A stretch of 64,000 nucleotides of DNA. Source: Monosporascus cannonballus (lineage: Eukaryota; Ascomycota; Sordariomycetes; Xylariales). Numbering within the stretch: position 1 is the stretch's first letter; every line of letters begins with the position of its first letter. Below, one piece after another: positions 1 to 12,124 of this stretch. The position numbers and the translations under genes were made by a program. Below the pieces are notes generated by a model, which was not told the origin of the DNA, searched no databases, and worked only from the letters and a program-made list of their open reading frames with translations. The DNA lies in assembly GCA_004154925.1 (NCBI GenBank), contig QJNS01000027.1:1-64000 (forward strand). Reading direction: 5' to 3'.

Positions 1-90
1 TCATACTGATTAATAATGGAATGATACGCTTAATAATCCATTTATTCGTGTATATATATAGCCCTGAATTTTCCAGTTGTTGTTGGGAAT

Positions 91-1212
91 TCAGAGCTTC
101 AACACATCATCAATATAAACACCCTTTCTCATAATGACCTTGGCAACCGCGCCGATGACGACGACGATCAAGATGCCCATGAAGAGACAAAAAGTCGCAA
201 GCAAAGGGAGGACACGGTAGGGGAGTCTGGTTTTCGGGAGGACCTGTTTCTTGAACCAGGAGTATCCGATGTCGGCGAGCAACATCAGAAGGAGCATCCA
301 TGAGCAGCTACACGCCCCGGCGTAGAAGATGAGGACGGGACTGAAAGTGAGTCGTATGGCCCAGGTCTTCAGCGTGTTCTTGGCGTCGTGCAATATCTTC
401 TGCACGTAATCGGCGGTGTCATCGATGGGGTCCCTAACCTTCGCTTGTACCTCTTTGGGGATCATGAACAAGTTGAGAACTTCGGCTGTGATCTTGCCCG
501 GCGGGAAACCCAGTATCCTGCCATCATTTTTGGTAACGTTGAACTCGTCTTCTTTATCTAGCTAAATATTAACAAGGGGTATCGCTGAGAAACTGAGGCG
601 CACGCACCACCACTGAAGAGAAAGGTACAGCTCACGGGAGCGTCAGTAGAGTTAGACTCCTTAATAGTGGGATTCGCAGTGAAGTTGCTCCGCGGAATAT
701 GGCAAAACGTGGTAACGTGTAGCAAATACCGCTGGGCTACGTCGGGGTTGCCTAGCGTATTGGCGAATTCTTGGATCCACTCGTTTAACTCCCTTTCGAC
801 CGTCTCCAAAACCTTGACTATGAACTGTTCGATGACTTCCCTAACGTCCGATATTTTGTCTCCAACCTCGTCGAAAATCTCGTTGGCCTTGTCGATAACG
901 TCATCGGTGACATCTTGCGCCTTATCTGTGGCGTTTCCGGTAATTTCTTTAGCACCATCAGCGATATCTTCAACTTTATCTCCCCCGTTGTCCAACGTCT
1001 GTACTCGATGAGCTAACGATCGGGGCACTATTGGAGGCCGAACCAACAGAAATAATGGAAAGGTCGTTCGAGACTTCTCCGTGTCTCCCTGCGGTAACGG
1101 CAATCGTTGTCATGATACAAGTGGCAAGGGCCAATAGAGAGATGAGCCCAAGTCTGACGAGTCTTGCTGTACTCGCTGCCGCCGGAGTCTCTATACGATC
1201 ATAGTTCTCCAT
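91..1212 (-). CDS. Unrecognised membrane protein with amphipathic helical repeats (3 exons)
   Basis: I do not recognise the family. Exons read 1212-1048, 998-608 and 557-91; the introns (49 and 50 nt) begin GTTGGT and GTGCGT, end in AG, and keep the frame, giving 340 aa. The ATG at 1212 is the first in frame. Residues about 18-42 form one hydrophobic segment. A highly charged stretch (about 56-135) follows, rich in D/E/K with a regular hydrophobic spacing, which suggests amphipathic or coiled helices. Then come two cysteines and sequons (NAT, NFT, NST, NVT), and two strong C-terminal membrane spans with a short basic tail. I infer a three-span protein whose helical middle domain faces the lumen or outside. 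It resembles SUR7/PalI-type proteins only in general layout, and I do not assign it there. Exon calls rest on frame continuity and splice sites. Confidence 0.6.
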
Positions 1213-1469
1213 GTTAATAGTAGTATCTTGTCATAAACGACCAGAGAGGCATTTCGATAGACGCATAGTAGGGGAGCCATCCGACAGTTCATATTTGAGT
1301 GTGGAAACACCCGCTGCAAACAAAGGGCCTCTAGGGCCCAGGGGGATAAAGAGCTCGAAATCGGTACGCCCATTGAAGATATTACTTATTTGCTATATAC
1401 AATGAAGACAGAAGGGCGCTATAAGGTATGAGAAACTCCTTTGTCTCGAATCAAAGCACCGGGCTAGGC

Positions 1470-3549
1470 CTAACAGATACCCTTAGGCATATCAAAGTTA
1501 TCAACTCTGTTCGTGTCATGGAACACGGCGTTGGCCCCAAGCCCGCGCTTTGCAAACCCTTTCCAGATCTCACAGGTGTTCTGTCCACCGGTCAGGGCCA
1601 GGTCAGCATCCAGGATGGCATCACGAGATTGGACGAATGTCGGATTGCAGGGTTGCCTGTAAGGTCGCCTATTATCAGTGCGCTACTCACCTACACCGGA
1701 CCGAGGGATCAACTTACAAAGCCATCGCATCTAGTAGGAGCTTCATCGTGAGGTATTTGCCGTCAGTCGGCATGCCGCCCACGAACTCGGGGACGTCAGC
1801 GTCGTTCTTGCCGTGCTTGTCGATCAGATTCCACATGACCTCCCAGAGCATCGTAGCCCACACGGAGCCAGTCTGGTGTACCCTGGTCAGTTCGTTCACC
1901 TTGGAGTACGTCCAGTTGTTGATCTTCATGTCGGTGGAATAGAGCACCAGCCGGGCTGTCATGGTGTCGGTCTTGTTCAGGGGCCAGGCAGCGAAACCGT
2001 AGGTCGCGTTCTCCCGCGTGTCATCCGGCTTCAACATGACGGCCGCTGCGTAGAGGTCGCTCCAGCCCTCGGCCATTCCGTCGGGTTCCCAAGCGTCCAG
2101 GCAGTTCGAGTTGGCCGGTCCGCCCGTGAGCCGTCCTGACACTATTTCCGTTGTCCAGATGGTTAGTTCACACCTTGTCACGGCTGACGGTCTTCAAGAG
2201 GACTTACATCCGTGCGTGTATTCATGGATGACGAAGCCGTTGTCGAACGCGACGTCTCTTTCGGGGTCTGTGTAGTCGAACAGGAACATTGTCATAAGTG
2301 GTCGCCCTCCGTCCCTGGTCTGGCTGAACATGCCGTTGTTCTTGCCACTCCAATATTGGATACGGACATAGACGTCATCGCTGCCTCGGCCCCCCAGGCC
2401 GAAATTGTCCTTCTGCATGTTTCCCGAAACCTCGGTGAAGCCAAGGGTGTACAGCAAATCGTGATACTTGTTCGTTGTGTAGAATATCTGCGTCAGAGCG
2501 GCGTTTTGGCTATTCTTCTTTGTCGGTGGTTCGGTGTCAGGAGTAAAGGGGTACTCGAAAGTCAGGGTGTCGCTTTGAGGCATGTGAACCAACCCCGAAT
2601 TAGAAGGAACAGCTCCCGCCTGGACATTGTTTCCTAGTGTTGAGTTCTCCTTGTCGTGCCAGCCATTTCTGGACGCAACTGGATCCCATGGGTCCTTAAT
2701 GACTTTGCGCTCACCCTCCCAGGGATCATTGAGGCCCCAAGGACTATTTAGATGTCAGCGGGGAGACCATGGACTGTCTTCTCTCCTTACTTACTAGACC
2801 TCGTACGTGGCAAAGGAGATGTAATCAATAACGCCAAGTACATCTGACTCAGCTTCTGCATCAACGTAAGAAGCGAGCCACTGGTCCTTCAACTTCGTCT
2901 CCACCTTCCAAGTCAGGGCTAGACTGCCATCCTGCTTGACAAAATAAACCATGTTTGCTTCAGGGTCGAGTTCTGCGCCGCTGGTTCCAGTGATCTTGTA
3001 GGTCTCGCTCTCCTGAGTAGCTTCGACTCCGCTGACCTTGGAAATAGGGAGCGAAAGGGTGTCAACTACGACATCAAATGCATTGATGGGGTCTAGGAGG
3101 CCCTGTTTAAAGACAGGAGCCTCGGCGGACATTTCACCCGCATAAAACGAGTTGCTGAAGGAGAAAACGCTGCCATCGCGAGCGATCTAGAGTCAGGTTA
3201 GCTTGGGATTCAGGCGCTGTGCCTTGTCACTCACGTGTACGTTGAAATCGGCGTTCTCGATGTCCAGGCCATGAGCCGTCTGCTTGAAGTTGACGTGGCC
3301 CACGCCGTTCGTACCGACATAGTGGTCGCCCACGACTCTGAATGTGGCATTGGGGGCAATGCTCTTCACCAACTCGCTGGCCGTCTCCACATAATCGCCC
3401 CTCTTCAAGAGCTTGAGGGCGCTGTTAGCAGCTACCTCGGAAGCCTTAGTGTACTCGGGCGCCTCCTTTAAGCGGAACGCATGTTTAGAGACAGACGCGT
3501 GAACGGTCAGGGAGGCCCCAAGTAGGCCCAGCAGAAGGGTAGAGCGCAT
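1470..3549 (-). CDS. Secreted fungalysin metalloprotease (peptidase family M36), 5 exons
   Basis: Exons are 3549-3235, 3186-2795, 2743-2208, 2141-1718 and 1656-1470. All four introns (48, 51, 66 and 61 nt) have GTGAGT or GTAAGT donors and rejoin in frame to give 617 aa, close to the usual fungalysin size of about 630. The start [18 protein letters not shown] is a clear signal peptide; an upstream in-frame ATG would bury it. An FTP-type propeptide fills about residues 20-240. The zinc site is HEYTHG (H409, E410, H413), with the third ligand in GMAEGWSD (about E439); the first part of this site ends exactly at an exon junction. The C-terminus carries the conserved GFAKRGLG stretch. M36 enzymes are secreted, propeptide-activated endoproteases that degrade elastin, keratin and collagen or process plant chitinases. 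Nothing essential is missing, so I expect an active enzyme. Confidence 0.95.
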
Positions 3550-3631
3550 AGCGAAGTGACTGGCATTCGGGCCACTGCCGTGTGAGGGGATTGTCGAAGG
3601 CCATGGCCGGCGCTCTGCGATCGCCACCTCC

Positions 3632-3640
3632 TATATATAT
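3632..3640 (-). promoter_or_regulatory. TATA-like element upstream of the fungalysin gene
   Basis: An uninterrupted TATATATA stretch lies 83-91 nt upstream of the fungalysin ATG, in otherwise GC-rich DNA. The position fits a core promoter TATA box; function is inferred from position only. Confidence 0.4.
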
Positions 3641-3649
3641 CTACGATCG

Positions 3650-5872
3650 TTGCGGATGCTGCCGTGCAGGAGTACATCCCGTAGACCGCTGCATGCAGTT
3701 CTGCCGCTCACGCCGTTGTCCAGAATCAATCGTGGATGCTACGGCGTCCCCTTTCCCCGCAAACACACGGTGTTCCGGCGCGATGGTCTGGGGAGGGATC
3801 GCTGTAACGCATCCCAGCGGCCGAGGGGAGTGATGCAAGCGGAAGGTGGTAAGGCAGCCTTGACTAGTCACCAACATAAGAGTGTGTGTGCTGCTCGCAG
3901 AATAAGCAATCTGAACGACCTACCTGGGACTGAAGACTTTGCGGAACTATTCCAAAATGGCGTTCCGTTTGGAGAACTTTGCATACGGCATATATTATGG
4001 TTGGTTCGTTCTGGTACTCTGTAGTTCCTCGCGATGGTATTGCTCCTCCCACGATATGTCCGGAGATTAAACCGCTTTTTAAGTGTTCTTGGTGTCTGAT
4101 CATTGGACACCCAAATTCGGTTTGCTTATTGCAGGTACTTTGGTGACCTGAATAGATTCTTTATAATCACTTACGGCAGCTTCGATAATCAAGAACAAGT
4201 GGCTGCCAAGTGATTTGCCATAAAAGAAGCTATGGTCGGTGCGCTTCTGCGAAAAGATCCCTGCGATTATCATCCTGCCTGTTATTATACGCAGTGTTGG
4301 GTCTGTGGGTGCCCAGCCCTATAAGATACCAACTAAGTCGCACTCTCCATGCTATTGTTACATCGTTAATGGCTGTTACCAATTACAAGTTGGCCCCGCT
4401 ATGGAACTTATGTTGAACACCACTTAGCTCTCAACCGTTGCCAACCTTTAGGATACTTCACCGCTTAAGATCAAATACGGGCAAAATTCCGCAGCGTATG
4501 AGTGATATCCGCAGGAACGATTGTCTTGACATACTGCATGGCTGCTGGCAGAGGAAATATAGTAAATGAGTCTGAAAGATCATTATTGCGTTGTATTTTC
4601 ATTGCCCGGAATCGGCAATTACCTAGCTACACTACCAGAAACCGGGCAAAGGCGGTTCTTATGTTGCATTGCATGTCTAGGCAATATCCACACTGATCAA
4701 GAAAGAAGGTCTACGACTTACATGCGTATCGGGAGCAACTTCTTTCAACCTATACGCTGCCCATCTCCAAGCAAAAAGCTCATAGACTTCTAGGAGCTCT
4801 AGAACCACGAAACCCCAGGATGGACGATACCCCGAAATATGTTACACGTGTGACTCCAGTTCTACTGGAAGACCTACGATTATGGAAGTGTGACGTTTCC
4901 CTAGGATTGGCCAAAGTGCATTCGTTGCTGAAGTCTAGAACCTCGCTCCCGTGGAATCTCATGCATCCATAATTGGAACATGTCACACCTGATTTCCTAA
5001 ACACGGCGATTCATCAACTGGCGCAAGGATTGATTCTGTTCGGGACAGTATATGGGAAGCCCTGGACACACCACCTTGCAACTGGACGCTAAAACGGTTA
5101 GCAGAGGTAAGGGGAAATCTCAAAACAGAAAATCAACGATGCCCAGATTCGGTACAGCATTCACTTCACTAAAAATTGCGTATCAGGAAGAGGAAGCATG
5201 TAATATGTTTATATATACACCAATACGCATAAAGAAACCCTGAAGACTTGGATATTAGTCCAGTTCTCACGCAGTCCAAGATACGAGTATTTAGCACCCA
5301 AGGTGCAGAACCGATCGCTAATGTGGACGAGACGAGCCACGAGTTCAACATGATGGTAGAAGTCTGGTCCAACCAGGACGCCCTTCTCTCAACATGATCA
5401 CTCTCCTCTCTCCTTTCATCCATAAATTGATCGTTCTTGCCCCGAGATGTGCAGGCTGGGCCTCGAGGCCCCTCACCTCTCCCCGGCGCCACCCGCCCCT
5501 GCACCAATAGGACAAGCCTCCCGGCCTCGGTGGCGGGCAGCCAGCCCCCCCGCAGCGGTAGTAGCATTCGGAGCCGCAAGACTTTAATCCCGGCAGGCCC
5601 CACACACCCCTCGGGCCCATGAAATCTGCGGATAAATGCACGCTCCTGGCGGTATCCATCGCGACCCATCCTGTTGGACACAGGCGAGGCGCATCTACTG
5701 GCGTTAATCACCGTTACACTACAACTGCCTCACGCAGCAGCGACATGGTCATACAGGACATGGATATCCCACTTATCAATATGCCAGAAAGCTGTTCACC
5801 GTTTGTTCTAAGGCGCCTCCGACAAGGATGGCGTACAAGTCCTAACTCCCAGGAGGTTCTCCGGTTGCTCCT
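3650..5872. other. Gene-poor intergenic stretch
   Basis: No open frame here has recognisable domains, convincing splice signals or a signal peptide. A GC-rich patch near 5420-5640 is open on both strands for 100-180 codons, but the translation is low in complexity and matches nothing I know. Base composition is that of the left arm, so this is not RIP-degraded repeat. Confidence 0.4.
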
Positions 5873-6235
5873 ATGTCGACTCCAGGAGGATCTCAGGCGA
5901 ACGCCAAAGCAGATATCCCATTGGACGATATCGGCGACCAGGGCCACGACAGCCACCAACCGTGGCGGCGGTGACGGCAGTGACGCGCAGATCAGAATCT
6001 AAGTGATCGGGCTGTCGTTCGAGCGCGGGCGTCTGCGCCTGCGCCCCGACTAGAGCGACTCTTGCCCTTTCGTGTACCAACACAGGAACTTCTTACACAA
6101 AGCGACGTTCACCGCCACGACTTCCACCGCGGCGACAATTGCGACGACGCCATCGCCGACCGCGAGGACTCATATGAGCAGCCGCCGGACCTAAAGAACC
6201 TCATCCCTGTCGTCTCGAACATCTCCTTCGAGTGA
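5873..6235 (+). pseudogene. Decayed short ORF, unknown family
   Basis: From the ATG at 5873 one frame stays open to a TGA at 6233, apart from two TGA codons at 5972 and 5981. The frame after them reads as ordinary protein with acidic and charged stretches (for example HRHDFHRGDNCDDAIADRED) and no homopolymer bias. The two stops sit in an arginine-rich run, where CGA to TGA changes would explain both. An intron over this region (GTGACG donor, GACTAG acceptor) is possible but has a weak donor. I do not recognise the family. It may be a fragment of a larger lost gene, as no partner exon is visible upstream. Confidence 0.3.
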
Positions 6236-7979
6236 ACCTCAGAAAATACCTCCTGTTAGTATCTCGATTACGCATCCCTCTGTTGCATGGTGGTGCTCAT
6301 TTCATATTCGATGCCTGGACTGCCCATCCTCGATCAAAATTCATACACTACTCCTTTTTGCATCCAACCCCTTATTATCGTCGATTTCATACGCAACCCG
6401 TTTGCTCATACTTACCTATTTTTCATTCCCCCTTGCAACTGCCTGCAAACCCCACTTTTTAACTGCTTGCCAGCCTGTAAAAGGTTCCTTAGTTAGAATT
6501 AACGTCTACTTATGATACTGCAGCCCCGATCTGACTATAGCGCGTACTGAGACAGCATTTTGATAGCTCACTTCATTCACATCGACATTTAACCTTCGAG
6601 AAGATAGCTCTTCCCGCGGAGTCCGAAAAGAACCTGGTTTCGCTAGAAGAGGTCCACATGATTCACCAGCTTCTTCAGGTCGTACCCGCAACGCTGAAGC
6701 GCCGATCCCAGAAAGAAGGCCGTGCTTCTAGAGTAAAGAGACCATGTCGGATTTTTTCGGAGACGGATTTAGGCTTTCGAGTGGGTAGATTACATCGGGG
6801 CTCTCTTGGTTTAGCATCCATTCAACATCTGTCGTAGTAGAGAATTGACCACATATAACGCTATTGCTAGCAATGCAATAGCGGCGTCGCTTTTGCGACA
6901 ACACCACCCAGTAAAATTGAGATTCAACATTTCTCTCAATATACTTACCCTCCTATCACCATTCTTCCTTGCCGAATCTGGTCTGGGCCAGAATGAGCTC
7001 AAGAAACAGAGCATCGTCAGCGTCTAGGCACCCAAGGAGGCCGCTGACGACGATTGTCAAGGGGCACATGCCGGACCTGAAACCCCAGGACCCCGGATGA
7101 TTCCGAGGCCAGGAGGCGAGAGTAAGCGCCTCGAGAGTTCAAGCGAAGTCAAGTACGAATTGATAAGCCTTGCTTGTCTCCAGAGTCCGCACAGACTAAT
7201 CACCTCGAAATTATCTCAGATTCAATTGACCGACCCTCTGAAGACTGGAGCTAGTTATGGAAGAATCGATGACGTGGAAGTGCGCCTCACAACTTGTTCC
7301 TCAAACGTGATATGTTCCACTTTGCGTGTAGCACTGAGCCTAGCAAGCTTCTATCGTCCATGTTTATCATCCTATTGCCTCAATATTTCGCTCGGGACGC
7401 CAGGGGTCTCCCAGTAGCTGACTACTGGATCCCCATGCTACGGGATCACCTCCGTCGTTCTTGCTCGGCCCGGTCGCGTGATGGCCCACAGGATTAGAAG
7501 CAAAGCGAACCTAGATGGGCAAAGCATTCCCCGCAACCTTATCCATCGGGCTACCCATTTTAGGAAAGTTAGCGAGGATTAGCTCCCGCGCTTGGCAGGG
7601 CAGTTTGATGGCAGTCGTAATCGGGTCAGTCGGCAAGTCAATAATGATGTTGATCCTTCAACTTAGGGCCGCGGCCCGCTCATATGATAGGCTCATTTTC
7701 CATTAGGCAGACAGCAGGTTTGCTTAGCACTGGGTTCGTGTACCCCTTTGCATCACGAAACGCGGCAGATCATAGAGAATCCCCCGCAGCAGGTTATCGG
7801 AGATGTGTCTAGGGGCTTGCATGAATATGTATGGGCAAGCCCGCAATACCGGTTGGGATTGCAACCTTCCTTTCTCCTCCCGCTTCGCCCAGAATCTCGG
7901 CGGTGCGCCTCGTGCATCTTAACAGAAGCTTGTTTCGACCCACACCGAAGCCCAATTGGTATATCATTGGCTCCAAATC
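6236..7979. other. Intergenic stretch, no supported gene
   Basis: Only short unrelated open frames are present. One of about 58 codons (about 6645-6835, +) has a basic composition but no start context, neighbours or recognisable motif. The last part is presumably the promoter of the serine carboxypeptidase gene; I see no clear TATA box. Confidence 0.4.
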
Positions 7980-9974
7980 ATGAAGATGCTGTCTTTCACG
8001 ATTCTCTGCCGGCTTCTCCTGATAGCCCCTGGGCTTGCGGATGCTCGTAGCTGGCAGCACGTTGGGAAGAAAAAGCCGCAGGAATACGCCGCTTCCAAGT
8101 TCCAGAGGGACTACTTGGCTATTCGGCAGACCTCGAGTCCTAAGTTTGCCACGAACAGCACCGCAAGTAAGTGGTCTAGAAATATACAGACTAAAATAGG
8201 TATAAAAACTAATGGTACACGGCATAAGAGTTCGCTGTGAATGGCACCGGCATTCCGGATGTGGATTTTGATGTTGGCGAGTCGTACTCCGGATACTTAC
8301 CCATTAGTGACGATCCCAATGACAAGAATGAGCTCTTCTTCTGGTTCTTCCCTTCCAGCAGCAACACCAAAGAGAAGGAAATCCTCCTCTGGCTCAACGG
8401 CGGGGTAAGTCTCTTGAGCTCCCCACCCTCGTGTCACCATGACTATAGTCGCATCGCCAAGTCTCATTCAGGGTAACTGACACGCACCGTAGCCGGGCTG
8501 CTCTTCTTTCGAAGGATTATTGCAAGAAAATGGCCCCTTCCTCTGGCAATCCGGCACTTTTAAACCTGTCCCGAATCCATGGGCTTGGAATCGACTGACC
8601 AACGTGGTCTGGGTGGAACAGCCTGTGGGTACCGGCTTCTCCAGGGGAAATGTGACGGCCACCAGCGAAGAAGACGTCGCGAAACAGTTCCTTGGCTTCT
8701 GGAAGAACTTCGTGGAGACCTTCTCGATGCAGGGATACGCCGTCTACATCGCAGGCGAGTCATACGCGGGGATGTACTGCCCGTACATCGCCAGCGCCAT
8801 GCTGGACGAGGCCGACACGACGTACTACAACGTCTCGGGGATGCTGATCTACGATCCGGTGCTCGGGAACGACATCGTGCAGGCAGCGACGACGACGGTG
8901 CCGTTCGTGGACTACCACCGCAACCTGATGACGTTCAACGACTCGTTCAGCGCCCACCTCCACGAGCAGCACCAGTCCTGCGGCTTCGCCGACTACAACG
9001 CCGAGTATCTGATATACCCGCCGCCGGGCCCGCAGCCCTCCGACTACGATTCCACCGTCAGCGCCGAGTGCGCGGGCCTGTGGGACATGGTCATCAATGA
9101 GATGTTCTCCGTGAATCCCTGCTTCGACGTGTACCAGGTTGCCACGACGTGCCCCCTCCTGTGGGACGTGCTCGGGTTCCCGGGCTCCTTGCAGTACGTG
9201 CCCGAGGGCGCCGAGGTGTACTTTGACCGGCCCGAGGTAAAGCGGGCGATCCACGCCTCAGAGTCGACAAAGTGGGAGGGGTGCGCCTCGCGCGACGTCT
9301 TCGTCGGCGGGCGGGACGCCTCGGACCCGCCGACATGGCGCGTGCTGCCGCACGTCATCGAGCAGACGCAGAACGTCATCATCGGGCACGGCACCCTCGA
9401 CATGATCCTGCTGCCCAACGGCACGCTGCTGAGCATCCAGAACATGACCTGGGGCGGGCAGCTCGGCTTCCGGCGCCCGCCCGTAGAGCCCTTCTACGTG
9501 CCCTACCACGCGCTGAGCACCGGTGACGAGATCCAACGCGCCACCGACGCCGAGGCGCTCGCTACCATCGCCGGCGCCGGCGTCATGGGGACCGCCCACG
9601 AGGAGCGCGGCCTCACCTACGTCTCCATCAACCTCGCCGGGCACATGGTGCCGCAGTATGCGCCGAGCGCCGCGTTTCGTCAGCTCGAGGTCCTGCTCGG
9701 TCGCGTGCCGGCCCTCAATAGCACCCAGGCCTTCACCATCGAACCGGGCTATCCGCAGGTTGACCCCGGATCGCTCGGTAACGGGACCGGCCCCGCGACG
9801 TTCGATGCGCCTCCCCTGGCGGAGAGGGACGGATCTTTGAATGACCCTGAGAACGAGCCCGGGAATAACGGGGGGATCAGCACCGGCCCGGCGGCGGCGA
9901 CGAGGGGTCCCGCGAGCGCGTGGTTGGCTTGCGGGGCTATTTTGGTCGCTGGGTTGGTTAACTTGAACCTGTAG
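7980..9974 (+). CDS. Serine carboxypeptidase S10, carboxypeptidase S1-like, probably GPI-anchored
   Basis: Exons are 7980-8166, 8229-8404 and 8493-9974, with introns of 62 and 88 nt bearing GTAAGT donors; they join in frame to 614 aa. The chosen ATG gives the signal peptide [20 protein letters not shown]. Family hallmarks appear in order: WLNGGPGCSS (oxyanion region), GESYAGMY (nucleophile about S211), [12 protein letters not shown] (about D424) and [11 protein letters not shown] (about H505). The second intron splits the NGG/PGCSS motif. After about residue 540 comes a low-complexity Gly/Pro/Asn tail and a hydrophobic end ([14 protein letters not shown]), which looks like a GPI-attachment signal, as in the ScpA/ScpB type of surface carboxypeptidases. 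It would remove C-terminal residues from peptides outside the cell, a plausible partner to the nearby fungalysin. Confidence 0.95.
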
Positions 9975-10397
9975 AACTGCATCCGTAGGTGGAGGTATTA
10001 GTTGATGTTCTTAAACCATGGCATTGAATAGAAGGGCTTCTCTTTCTCTTAATCCTCTAGCATGAGGTCCTGCGTTGCTGAAACTCCCAAGTCCGAATCG
10101 TCGTATCCTAGCGCAATCCTTGGATCCTCGAACTTCTGACCAATCCCAGTGGTCCACAACTAAGCCCTCCCCGACGCTGCCGCCAGAGAGAAAGCGGGAC
10201 GAGATGCTCGTCATACGTCGCGCACAGCCTCTCGTAACTTCGTCGTTTACTTTGTTCAAGATATCTTACATGTCCATATATACATCCTTATATGCATTAT
10301 ATATACCTCTGTATCATATACAGGTCGCCAGTCAAATATTCCACACCCCACCCCGCGCATCCGCGTGCCATCGAAACGATCGAGGGGCAGACATAGC
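9975..10397. other. Convergent 3' intergenic spacer
   Basis: This 423-nt spacer separates two genes that converge, so it holds both 3' untranslated regions. It is mildly AT-rich near 10260-10330, with several TATATA stretches that may serve polyadenylation. I see no gene. Confidence 0.4.
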
Positions 10398-12124
10398 TTA
10401 CTGCCCGATGGCGAAGGCGGCGATGAGGGCGTCGAGCCCGGAGCTGTGGGAGCCGGCAAGCAGCGCCGACGGGCGCACGTACTCCCACCACCAGGCGCCG
10501 ATCTCGCGCTCGCCGTTGCGCGCGTGGTCGTAGATGCGGTCAGCGTTGAACATGATGAAGTCCCTGTACTCGTTGCGCGGCGAGAACCGGTGCAGGTACT
10601 GCAGGTTGCGCACTGTTATCGCGGAGGACGTGGTCAGTATTACTTCGCGCTTTGGTAGGGGGAGTGGTCATGTGAATGCGTGAGAGGGTGAGCGAGAGGG
10701 GGAAGGTGTGTGTGTGTGGGCAGATTGACAGGGGTGGACCCATATTTTGTTTCCCGGGGGGTGGGGGTGGGGGTGGGTGGAAGCAGGCAGTCCTGAAAGA
10801 CGAGTAGAGGGGCAGGGAGGCGCTTACTGAAGATGCCCTTGAACTGGTTGCCGTCTCCACCGCAGTCCTGGCCGCAGTCCCTCTCCTGGAGGACGCCGTT
10901 GTAGTTCAGCCCCCTGATGGCCGCAGTGGCGATCCTGTGGGCTTGGTCGACGTAGCTGTTGTCACCAGTCGCCTTGGTCAGCTCAATGAGAGCGCCGAGG
11001 ATGACGCCCTGGTTGTAGGTCCACTGCACAAGGACACGGGTTAGCGAGCCGCTTCTAAGGTTCGTGTTTAACATAAGGGCTTTTCTTTCTATATCTCGCT
11101 CGGCTTTTACCGCTCCTATTATTCACATGCCGAAGCCGATTCGCGAAATCAAACCTGCTTTATGCGAGATCTATGCTCGGGGGGAAGAGGGAAGGGGCGG
11201 CCCTCCCTATCACTTACCGGAGAGTAGCCGTTGTTGACGCAGTCCTTGGTTAGGCCGTCGTTGATGAGGTTCTCGCGGTTGATCATGCCGCTGTTGCGGA
11301 ACCAGGTCCACTGGCGGAGCGCGGTGTCGAGGTAGTACGACTTCAGGCTGGCGGGCATGCGGTTGGCCAGCGAGGCGGCGACGGCCAGGTAGAGCTCGTT
11401 GGCGATGGCGTTGGTGTAGCTCCGGCGCTTGTCCCAGTAGATGCCGCCGCAGTGCGACGCGCCGCCCTTCATGTCCTCGAAGATGCCGTTCGCCATATTG
11501 ATGTACTGCGGGCCGAAGCCGAGGTCGTGCGCGCGGAGCACTGGGATGAAGAAGGTTAGAGAGGGGTGTTCCTTTAATTGTCCATCGACGTCGCCCTCCC
11601 AGAGAGATAGATAGGCGGAGGGCCGTCGCGACAGACAGGCTTGTCGCATCACGTCCTCAGGACTCCGGTGGTGACTTACAAGCAAGAGCCCACCACCCCT
11701 CGTCGTCATAGTAGTCGTTGAGGAAGCGGTCGAAGCCGCGCTCCTCAATCTTGGGGCGCTCGTCGGCCGCGGGAGCGACGAAGGAGTGTGTCTCGGCCAT
11801 GAGGCCGTTGGCCAGCAGGGTCTTGTTGACGGAGAGCGCGAAGGACCGCTGGGCGCGGTCGAAGGTGTTCTCGTAGATCCGGCGCACGTCGTAGGGGTGG
11901 CGGTCCCCCGCGTGGTCGAGGTTCCCCAGCGCCTGCAGGATGTTGGCGCTGTTCCACCAGTTCGACTCCCGCCACAGTCCAGTGTTCCAGTCGTACCACT
12001 TCTGCAGCACCACCGCCGCGTCCGCCACTCGGTTGTAGTTGGTCTCCGGGTCCGCGCGCTTCTGGGAGCCGGCCGCGAGGCTTGCGCCCGCGATGGCGGC
12101 GCTAAGCAGTGTCTTCAAAGCCAT
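10398..12124 (-). CDS. Secreted GH76 endo-1,6-alpha-mannosidase (DCW1/DFG5 type), 4 exons
   Basis: Exons are 12124-11680, 11540-11218, 11023-10828 and 10612-10398. All donors are GTAAGT or GTAAGC, the exons join in frame, and the product is 392 aa. The start MALKTLLSAAIAGASLAAGS is a signal peptide; an upstream CTG-initiated extension is ignored. GH76 hallmarks are visible: the acid pair in NDYYDDEGWWALA, the CGGIYWDKRR segment, TWFRNSGMIN, WTYNQGVILGAL, GNQFKGIF and NLQYLHRF. GH76 enzymes cleave alpha-1,6-mannan, and the yeast members transfer GPI-anchored glycoproteins to wall glucan. This one ends at DALIAAFAIGQ without a GPI signal, so I expect a freely secreted enzyme. Intron 3 (215 nt) is unusually long and contains a C-rich tract on the coding strand. 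Confidence 0.93.
10756..10782 (+). repeat. G-rich tract in GH76 intron 3 (G-quadruplex-like)
   Basis: The plus strand carries four runs of three or more G separated by single T residues. A (TG)n tract lies about 40 nt before it. Because the gene runs on the minus strand, the pre-mRNA has the C-rich version and the template strand the G-rich one. Confidence 0.6.

Noticed and set aside
5169..5711. 180-codon minus-strand frame and overlapping 104-codon frame in a GC-rich patch
   Set aside because: Open on both strands by base composition, no motif, no start context or splice support, and no recognisable homologue.
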